Positions 58,219 to 64,000 of a DNA stretch of 64,000 bases are shown here, in pieces. Source of the DNA: Bacillus gaemokensis (GTDB lineage: Bacteria > Bacillota > Bacilli > Bacillales > Bacillaceae_G); NCBI RefSeq assembly GCF_001590835.1, contig NZ_LTAQ01000012.1, forward strand, positions 388,771 through 452,770, written 5' to 3'. Under the pieces are notes generated by a model, which did no database searches, was not told where the DNA came from, and was given only the letters and a program-made list of their open reading frames with translations. Each line of letters opens with the position of its first letter. The first letter of the stretch is position 1. Both the position numbers and the translations under genes were made by a program.

Positions 58219-58908
58219 ATGACGGACAAAATATTACTTGTAGATGATGAACCAGATATTATTACATTCATTGAGGATAGTCTTGTCATGGAGGGCTATG
58301 AAGTAAGAAGTGCGCTAAATGGAGAAGAAGCCTTAAAGCAGTTAGATAGCAGTATAGATTTAATTGTTTTAGATGTCATGCTTCCAGATATAAGTGGGTT
58401 TAAAGTATGTCAAAAGATTCGAGAGTCCCATACATGTCCCGTTTTATTTTTAAGTGCTGATAGCAGAGAGCAATCACGCATTGAAGGATTGATGATTGGC
58501 GGAGATGATTATATTAATAAGCCATTTAGTTTAAAGGAATTAAAAGCGCGAATCATTGCCAATTTACGCCGTGCTACAGATTTAAAGGAACCGTCTGAGA
58601 AGCATGTTCTTCGTTATGGAAACATTGTAATTGATTTGCAGAGTTATGAAGTGATATCGGGAAATCAAACGATTCATTTTACAAAGAAGGAATTTGAGGT
58701 TGTAAAGATGCTCGCACTTCATTCTGGGCAAGTATTAACGAAGGAACAGCTTTTTGAAAAAATATGGGGTTACGATAGTGAAAGTGATGTGTCTACTGTT
58801 GTCGAACATATGAAGAAGATACGAACGAAGCTCAGCATGTATGATCGGGAGCATACTTATATCCAGACAGTGTGGGGGATTGGGTATAAGTGGAGTGTAC
58901 AGGCGTGA
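58219..58908 (+). CDS. OmpR-family response regulator of the ABC operon
   Basis: 229 residues. The receiver is complete: D9-D10, phospho-acceptor D52 (VLDVMLPD) and Lys in INKPF. The C-terminal winged helix contains TKKEFEVVKMLALHSGQVLTKEQLFEKIWG. It ends one base into the histidine kinase gene (TGATG), so the two are translationally coupled. It probably controls the upstream transporter genes. RBS AGGGGGA precedes the ATG. Confidence 0.94.
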   Translation: MTDKILLVDDEPDIITFIEDSLVMEGYEVRSALNGEEALKQLDSSIDLIVLDVMLPDISGFKVCQKIRESHTCPVLFLSADSREQSRIEGLMIGGDDYINKPFSLKELKARIIANLRRATDLKEPSEKHVLRYGNIVIDLQSYEVISGNQTIHFTKKEFEVVKMLALHSGQVLTKEQLFEKIWGYDSESDVSTVVEHMKKIRTKLSMYDREHTYIQTVWGIGYKWSVQA

Positions 58909-60335
58909 TGGAGAGGTTGCGGATTAAACAACAGTTAATTGTTGGGTTCATTACTATAATAGTGGGGAGCATTCTTTTATCCATTGCAACGCTTGGAGCA
59001 TTTGTATATTGGTGGCAAAAGAGTGGAGACCAATTAATGCAACCAGCTAATTACTATGAAAAAAAGATTCCAATGATTCAAGAGTATGCAACCAAAAAAG
59101 GAGAGCGGTTACTAGATAAAGAAGAGCAGAAAGACTTGGAGAAGTTAATTCCAAGAGAAGGGATTACATATCAAGTAATTGATTCAAAAGGAGAAAGGAA
59201 ATATGGAACATATAAAAGACAGGTAATAAGTAAAAATAATCCACTACCTAAAAATCTAAATATGAGTTTACATGTAGAAGATATTGATAAAAATACAACT
59301 TATTATACGCCGCTTATGAGTGATGATGGAGAATTGAAAGGGGCATTGGGACTTAACTATACATTAAAGGTTTCTTATGCGAATCGTTGGATTGTTTTTA
59401 TTATTGTATTTGTGATGGGATCTCCTTTTATATATGTTAGTTTGTTATCATATGTTGTTTCTCATCGGATTGGAAAAAGGCTATCTAGACCGATCAAAGA
59501 ATTAGTAGATGCTTCAAAACGAATCAAAGCACGTGACTTAAATTTCCACATAGAATACAAAGGGAAAAACGAAATTGGAGAACTTGTTGCATCATTTGAA
59601 AACATGCGTGCAGCACTAGCTGATAGTTTATCCCGTCAGTGGGAGTTAGAGGAAGAGCGGAGAGAATATGTCAGAGCGATTTCCCACGATTTAAAAACAC
59701 CACTAACAATTGTACAAGGGCATACAGAAGGACTGCAAAGTGGTTTATGGAAAAATGAAGAGTTGTTACAGCGCTATTTACAGACGATTGAACGGAATAC
59801 AAATCGAATGGTAAAGCTTCTCGGGGAGTTTAATACGGTGAATGAATTAGAGAGTTTTTCGTTTCAATTGTTGTTAAGTGAAGTAAACATGGAGAGCTTT
59901 TTCCGTAAAAAGATAGAAGAATATGAGTGTGTTGCCAAGAAAAAAGAGATAGAATGGAACGTTATGTTTGAAAATGAGGATGATATAAAGACGCTCGTAT
60001 TTGATCAAGAGAGAATGAGTCAAGTAATGGATAATATGGTGATGAATGGTGTGCGTTTTACGCCGGAGAAAGGCAGGATGTTGGTAAAGGTATGCATCCA
60101 GCATGATGAACTGCAGTTTCATGTGTATGATTCAGGTCCTGGTTTTCAATCTGGAGATGTGCAAAAAGTATTTCAGCGCTTTTATCAGGAAGATAAATCA
60201 CGCTCAAGTAGTAAAGGACATTCTGGGCTTGGATTGTACATTGCAAAGACGATTGTAGGGAAGCATGGCGGGAATATATTTGCGGAAAATAGTTCAGTAT
60301 GTGGCGGGGCGCATGTGTGGTTTCGAATTCCATAA
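58908..60335 (+). CDS. membrane sensor histidine kinase of the ABC operon
   Basis: 475 residues: a first membrane span (about 12-36), an extracellular domain of some 120 residues, a second span (about 160-185), a HAMP linker (SRPIKELVDASKRI), a dimerisation domain with phospho-acceptor H260 (ISHDLKTPL), and an ATPase domain with N box (MDNMVMNGVRF), G1 (DSGPGF) and G2 (GHSGLGLYIAKTI). The large extracellular part suggests direct sensing of an external ligand, unlike intramembrane BceS-type kinases. The start is ATG 58908, overlapping the regulator stop. Confidence 0.94.
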   Translation: MERLRIKQQLIVGFITIIVGSILLSIATLGAFVYWWQKSGDQLMQPANYYEKKIPMIQEYATKKGERLLDKEEQKDLEKLIPREGITYQVIDSKGERKYGTYKRQVISKNNPLPKNLNMSLHVEDIDKNTTYYTPLMSDDGELKGALGLNYTLKVSYANRWIVFIIVFVMGSPFIYVSLLSYVVSHRIGKRLSRPIKELVDASKRIKARDLNFHIEYKGKNEIGELVASFENMRAALADSLSRQWELEEERREYVRAISHDLKTPLTIVQGHTEGLQSGLWKNEELLQRYLQTIERNTNRMVKLLGEFNTVNELESFSFQLLLSEVNMESFFRKKIEEYECVAKKKEIEWNVMFENEDDIKTLVFDQERMSQVMDNMVMNGVRFTPEKGRMLVKVCIQHDELQFHVYDSGPGFQSGDVQKVFQRFYQEDKSRSSSKGHSGLGLYIAKTIVGKHGGNIFAENSSVCGGAHVWFRIP

Positions 60336-60365
60336 GTTTAATGAGGTGTCACATTTTGTAGAAGC

Positions 60366-60420
60366 GTCGATATGTTGTGTCGAATCGCCGATATATGAGA
60401 AGAATCGGTCGATATAATGA
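60366..60420. repeat. three GTCGATAT-type units with 21-bp period, copy B
   Basis: GTCGATAT, GCCGATAT and GTCGATAT begin at 60366, 60387 and 60408, exactly 21 bp apart. The end of units 1 and 2 shares GAATC. A related element precedes the operon at 55761-55790. Confidence 0.65.
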
Positions 60421-60426
60421 AACAAA

Positions 60427-60452
60427 AGGCGAGAAGATTTGTCTTCTCGCCT
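60427..60452. terminator. bidirectional terminator
   Basis: An 11-bp stem with TTTG loop (60427-60437 with 60442-60452). The T-run is stronger on the minus strand, serving the following gene. Confidence 0.75.
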
Positions 60453-60460
60453 CTTGTTTA

Positions 60461-60832
60461 TTAAGAGTTACTCTCGATTCCTTCTGGGTCTTGTAATAGG
60501 TTGAATACATCAGCTAAGCAAAATGCGATGAACCAAGTCCAAAGACCGTAGAAGAAAGCTGAGCTTAATTGAAGTGGTAATGTATAGTTTGTCATGGAGT
60601 AGGAAATACATCCACCGACGATTCCGATCATTGTTAATAACATGGTTTTTTGCGCATTTTCTTCTGGATTAAAGAGGAAGAAAATGTATCCGCCTAATAT
60701 TGAAGCGCTTACAACAGATTCGATTCCGTTAAAAATGATATGCTCTCCAAGTTGAATGTTTGTCCAGAAGCAAATGATGCCGCCGATAAGAGCGAATAGG
60801 ACAGCTATCGTGTACCGTATATATTGATTCAT
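60461..60832 (-). CDS. four-span membrane protein of unknown function
   Basis: A 123-residue hydrophobic protein with spans at about 6-24, 35-54, 63-82 and 90-108 and an acidic tail (LLQDPEGIESNS). The ATG at 60830-60832 follows ATAAGGAGATG. I do not recognise a family. Confidence 0.75.
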   Translation of the reverse strand: MNQYIRYTIAVLFALIGGIICFWTNIQLGEHIIFNGIESVVSASILGGYIFFLFNPEENAQKTMLLTMIGIVGGCISYSMTNYTLPLQLSSAFFYGLWTWFIAFCLADVFNLLQDPEGIESNS

Positions 60833-61216
60833 ATGTTCATCTCCTTATGTAATAAGATGATTTGGAAGTCAAAAAGGTAGGTATAGTAATAGAAGTTGAT
60901 TTTAGTTGCACGTATCTTTTTTATAAAAAGATTAATGGAAGAATAACTTAGATGATCGGTAGCTTTGAAAAGTTATTTGTGTTATATGATAAAACAACTG
61001 AAAACAATTATGGTTATTACGTAAACTTGCTTTGAAATATACCCGACTTCTCGTTTCTTTTTGCTTATAAAAATAAGAGAAACTCCCAAGTCTATACATT
61101 CTTTTTTGTAAGTCTTATTGTATTATAACATATTTAGCACAATAATAATAGGAATTATCTGATTTTGTAATAAGTATAAAAATAAAACGCAAGGAATGCT
61201 AATTCCTTGCGTTTCC
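60833..61216. other. intergenic region, no gene seen
   Basis: AT-rich spacer with the promoter of the four-span protein on one side and the yitT terminator (61185-61214) on the other. I see no further structure. Confidence 0.5.
61185..61214 (-). terminator. terminator of the yitT-like gene
   Basis: A 13-bp stem with GCTA loop (61185-61197 with 61202-61214) directly follows the minus-strand stop codon. Confidence 0.9.
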
Positions 61217-62134
61217 TTATATACGTTTGAAACGTCCAACGATTTCAACGGTTTCTGTAATATTCATAAAAGCATGATCATCAACTTGACGAATAATACG
61301 CTTCATTTCTCCTAGTTCGTAACGAGTTACGACTGTGTAAATCATTTTTTTCTTATGGTTGGTATAGCCGCCAACAGCGTCTACCATTGTTACACCACGT
61401 ATGCCATTATTCAATAGGGCACTTTTAATTTCCTCGCCCTTTTCTGTGATTGTCATAATTGTTAACTTAATATGTTTTGTGTGAACAGCATCAATTACTT
61501 TGCTGACAACAAAACGGCTAATTAACGTATAGAGTGTAATATCCCATCCGAAAATAAAACCAGCAGCAACAAGCAAGATTAAGTTGAATCCGAAAATGAT
61601 TGCACCAATCGAAATATCTCGGTATTTTGCTACAATTAGTCCAACAATATCAAATCCACCTGTTGAAGAGGCGAATCGGAATATAATCCCTGAGGCTGCA
61701 CCACAGATAACGCCACCAAATACAGAAGAAAGCAAAATGTCCTCTGACACTTGATGTACGGGGATAATATTCATGGCTAATGATGATACGGCCACGAAAT
61801 AAGCTGTTAAAAATGTTGTTTTCTTACCTAAATAAAAATGACTTAAAATAAGAAGCGGGATGTTTAGTAAAAAGATAAGTGCACCGATATTGTAGTGCAT
61901 TACGTAACCAATAATCATCCCTACACCAGCAAATCCACCGCTAATCATATTATGCGGAATAAAAAACATATTCATTGAAATAGCATACAAAATGGAAGCT
62001 ATAAAAATAACAATCAACTGTATCATAAATTCTAAATGAAATGTTCTAGCTGCTGGGAAGGATAAAAAGGCGGTATCGGGAACGTAATCGGCGTCTCCTA
62101 ATTGACCCATAGTGTGTTTCATCTCCATATTCAT
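61217..62134 (-). CDS. YitT family membrane protein (DUF161/DUF2179)
   Basis: 305 residues. Five or six spans form the DUF161 part (IPHNMISGGFAGVGMIIGY, GVICGAASGIIFRFASSTGGFDIVGLIVAKY). A cytoplasmic DUF2179 domain (GVTMVDAVGGYTNHKKKMIYTVVTRYEL) ends the protein. Function is unknown although the family is abundant in bacilli. The start is uncertain: ATG 62134 has no clear ribosome site, and internal ATGs at codons 3, 5 and 9 are possible. Confidence 0.87.
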   Translation of the reverse strand: MNMEMKHTMGQLGDADYVPDTAFLSFPAARTFHLEFMIQLIVIFIASILYAISMNMFFIPHNMISGGFAGVGMIIGYVMHYNIGALIFLLNIPLLILSHFYLGKKTTFLTAYFVAVSSLAMNIIPVHQVSEDILLSSVFGGVICGAASGIIFRFASSTGGFDIVGLIVAKYRDISIGAIIFGFNLILLVAAGFIFGWDITLYTLISRFVVSKVIDAVHTKHIKLTIMTITEKGEEIKSALLNNGIRGVTMVDAVGGYTNHKKKMIYTVVTRYELGEMKRIIRQVDDHAFMNITETVEIVGRFKRI

Positions 62135-62389
62135 TTTTGATTACAAGAAGAGAATAATGCTTTTTTCAAAAACTGGCAACCGTTTTAATATAAGACAAAA
62201 ATTTTATAAATTTCTAACAAATTAAGCCTATTCATCTAAGTGATTGAATATACTGAAGAAAGCGAATACAATAGCGGATTTTGGATGAATCCTTAAAAAA
62301 ATATGCAAAAGAAATTTTTAGGAAAGGAAGAAGGAAATAGAGATTGTTTGTGGAATATGCTACAATTGGCTTAGTAAGGATGTGAAGCG

Positions 62390-62674
62390 ATGGAATTTTT
62401 ATTGCAAGATGCAATTCTATATATATCTGTTGTAACGACAGCGCTTTGTTTATTAGAAGTCTTTTTTCTCACTAATGTTTCTCGTTTCGTACGTCAGCAA
62501 ACATCAAGTGGTAGACAAAAAGCTTTTGCGATAGTTGATACATGTGAAGAGAGTCTCGGCAATATTTCGCTCTTTTCTATCTTCTATAAATATGGAATGA
62601 TTCGGTCGGTTCGCAGACAAGAATCGAGCGGAGAAAGTGATGAGGTCGGTCCGTATAAACCAATGTTTCGCTAA
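62390..62674 (+). CDS. mifM: MifM-like ribosome-arrest peptide sensing membrane insertion
   Basis: 94 residues with one N-terminal membrane span (about 8-30) and a basic, soluble remainder. It lies directly upstream of a yidC gene, like mifM of B. subtilis (about 95 residues). Its C-terminal stretch MIRSVRRQESSGESDEVG (70-87) shows the spacing I-R-x-V-x-R-x-x-S followed by D-E that I recall from the MifM arrest region. The stop codon lies inside a stem-loop that pairs with the yidC ribosome site. The model: stalling when insertase activity falls would open the hairpin and raise yidC2 translation. RBS AAGGATG precedes the ATG. Confidence 0.7.
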   Translation: MEFLLQDAILYISVVTTALCLLEVFFLTNVSRFVRQQTSSGRQKAFAIVDTCEESLGNISLFSIFYKYGMIRSVRRQESSGESDEVGPYKPMFR

Positions 62675-62692
62675 CTAATTACGAAACATTGG
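62660..62692 (+). promoter_or_regulatory. stem-loop masking the yidC2 ribosome site
   Basis: CCAATGTTTCG (62660-62670, the last codons of the mifM-like gene) is the exact reverse complement of CGAAACATTGG (62682-62692), whose last bases begin the GGAGG ribosome site at 62691-62695. Confidence 0.8.
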
Positions 62693-62702
62693 AGGAATGA
62701 AC

Positions 62703-63485
62703 ATGTTAAAATCATACCGAGCTGTGCTCGTTAGTTTATCATTATTACTTGTTTTTGTTTTATCTGGTTGTAGTAATGCCACCACAATTGATGCACATAG
62801 TACTGGGATTTGGGATCACTATTTCGTATATCCAATCTCGCTTATGCTACAATTTGTTGCTCATCATGTACCCGGTGGAAGCTTCGGGATTGCCATCATT
62901 ATCATTACGCTTTTGGTTCGATCAGCGATGGTTCCATTAGCTGTCTCGCAATATCGCAGTCAAATGAAAATGAAGAAAATGCAGCCCGAATTGCAGAAGC
63001 TAAAGAAAAAGCACGGTGATGTGAGCAAAGATATAGAGAAACAAAAACAGTATCAAAAAGAAATGTCAGAACTAATGAAAACAGGCGGTTGGAATCCATT
63101 GGCGGGTTGCTTGCCACTTTTGATACAAATGCCGATTTTCTCAGCATTGTATTATGCAATTAGCCGAACTGAAGAGATTCGTACATCCTCATTTTTATGG
63201 GTGAACTTAGGACATGCAGATCCGTATCATATATTACCGATTCTTGCAGCACTGACAACATTTATTCAAATGAAGATTATGCAGTCAAATACATCGGCAG
63301 GAGAGCAAGTTCCAATGCTCAAAATGCAGCAGTTTATGATGCCGGCGATGATTTTATTTATGGGATTTGCGGCGCCATCAGGACTTGTGTTGTATTGGAT
63401 TACAAGTAACATATTTACAATGTTGCAAATGATTGTGCTTAGAAAAGTGATGGAACGTGAACAAGGGCAATTACAAAATGCATAG
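62703..63485 (+). CDS. yidC2: YidC/OxaA membrane protein insertase, lipoprotein type
   Basis: 260 residues. A lipoprotein signal peptide ends in LSGC with Cys 23. Five membrane spans follow, with the cytoplasmic helical hairpin KMKKMQPELQKLKKKHGD and the family motifs NPLAGCLPLLIQMPIFSALYYAI and GLVLYWITSN. It inserts membrane proteins with or without the Sec translocon. Start ATG 62703 is 7 nt after GGAGG. The preceding MifM-like gene suggests that this is the inducible YidC2 paralogue and that another yidC lies elsewhere. Confidence 0.93.
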   Translation: MLKSYRAVLVSLSLLLVFVLSGCSNATTIDAHSTGIWDHYFVYPISLMLQFVAHHVPGGSFGIAIIIITLLVRSAMVPLAVSQYRSQMKMKKMQPELQKLKKKHGDVSKDIEKQKQYQKEMSELMKTGGWNPLAGCLPLLIQMPIFSALYYAISRTEEIRTSSFLWVNLGHADPYHILPILAALTTFIQMKIMQSNTSAGEQVPMLKMQQFMMPAMILFMGFAAPSGLVLYWITSNIFTMLQMIVLRKVMEREQGQLQNA

Positions 63486-63487
63486 AA

Positions 63488-63516
63488 AAAAGCCGCTCTA
63501 TTTAGGAGCGGCTTTT
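63488..63516 (+). terminator. rho-independent terminator of yidC2
   Basis: An 11-bp stem (63488-63498 with 63506-63516) directly after the stop codon. Confidence 0.9.
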
Positions 63517-63644
63517 ATTGATTTGTTGAAGTTTGTCTAGCGGTTAAGGAAAAGTTAAGAAACCAACTTTACTATATGCATTGTATACGAAAGTGTACAT
63601 GCTTTTGAAATCTATGTGATACAAAATGAAGGAGGAAGTTTTCT

Positions 63645-64000
63645 ATGAACAAGAAAAAAACAGTTGGATATTTAGTAGCTGCCGGAGCTTTATCACTAGG
63701 AATCATAGGAGGAGTAGGTGTTCCTGCTTTCGCGGCAACGAACGATGCCAATTCTACATCAGTAACAGAACAAACGACAAAAGGAAATCAGAATCAAAAA
63801 TTGGATGAAGCAACGAAACAAAAAGTACAAACGATTATGGAGAACGCCAAAAAGCAATTAGCCGAAATAGGTGTAAATCTTCCTGAAAAAGGGAAAAGAG
63901 GAGAGAGGTTTGCGAACCTTGATGACACGACAAAAGAAAAAGCAAAAGCGATCATGGAACAAAGAAAAGCAGGAACAATAACTCATGAACAAGCAAAAGA
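63645..64000 (+). CDS. secreted helical protein (YckD/DUF2680-like), 5' part
   Basis: The first 118 codons are visible; the gene runs off the right edge. A signal peptide (MNKKKTVGYLVAAGALSLGI..., cleavage after AFA) is followed by two charged helical segments with the recurring pattern D-x-x-T-K-x-K-x-x-x-I-M-E, the second ending AGTITHEQAK. Alternating helices with T-x-E-Q-A motifs are typical of YckD/DUF2680-type exported proteins. RBS GAAGGAGGAA precedes the ATG. Confidence 0.75.
   Translation, partial: MNKKKTVGYLVAAGALSLGIIGGVGVPAFAATNDANSTSVTEQTTKGNQNQKLDEATKQKVQTIMENAKKQLAEIGVNLPEKGKRGERFANLDDTTKEKAKAIMEQRKAGTITHEQAK

Overview
This is chromosomal DNA from a low-GC Bacillota of the Bacillus cereus group. 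The evidence is a dense set of Bacillus-type genes: a yjlC-ndh pair, a ytcD/ytbD/ytbE locus, a PerR-boxed dps, tandem nupC genes, a T-box-controlled second metG and an M4 neutral protease. AAGGAGG-type ribosome sites, AT-rich spacers and many short hairpin terminators fit the same group. There are no rRNA or tRNA genes, CRISPR arrays or intact insertion sequences.

Layout. 1-4475: the end of a yjlC-ndh operon (ndh runs off the left edge), then a divergent HxlR regulator (ytcD) and a ytbD-ytbE exporter/reductase pair with repeated operators. 4476-28250: an AT-rich accessory island holding a three-gene, six-module nonribosomal peptide synthetase (A-T-C-A-T-E / C-A-T-C-A-T-E / C-A-T-C-A-T-E) and a stand-alone thioesterase. 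I do not recognise the assembly line as a known Bacillus pathway. It predicts a Thr-initiated hexapeptide with D-residues at positions 2, 4 and 6. The island ends in a second, diverged copy of the last 139 bp of ytbE, next to a truncated FtsX-type permease, so it was inserted at the 3' end of ytbE.

28250-49500 is mostly core genome: a thioester-domain surface protein, a YxeA-like protein, an alanine/glutamine symporter with a perfect GlnR/TnrA box, two tandem nucleoside transporters, ferritin, Dps, a LOG-like protein, MarR/pirin with an MhqR-type palindrome, neutral protease, a YitW-like protein, a frameshifted AraC/GyrI regulator, a possible Fur-controlled small RNA, a methyltransferase and T-box-metG. 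49500-64000 holds a DMT transporter with a structured leader, an atypical orphan response regulator, an L,D-transpeptidase, a DedA protein, XRE/DUF3169, an ABC-2 transporter with its own two-component system, YitT, a MifM-like arrest-peptide gene upstream of yidC2, and the start of a secreted protein.

Most worth following up are the NRPS island with its unusual adenylation pockets and missing termination domain, the duplicated ytbE tail with a fold-back repeat at the island edge, the MifM-like sensor, and the candidate Fur-regulated sRNA. No searches could be run. Family names come from motif recognition, and distances and identities were counted by eye.
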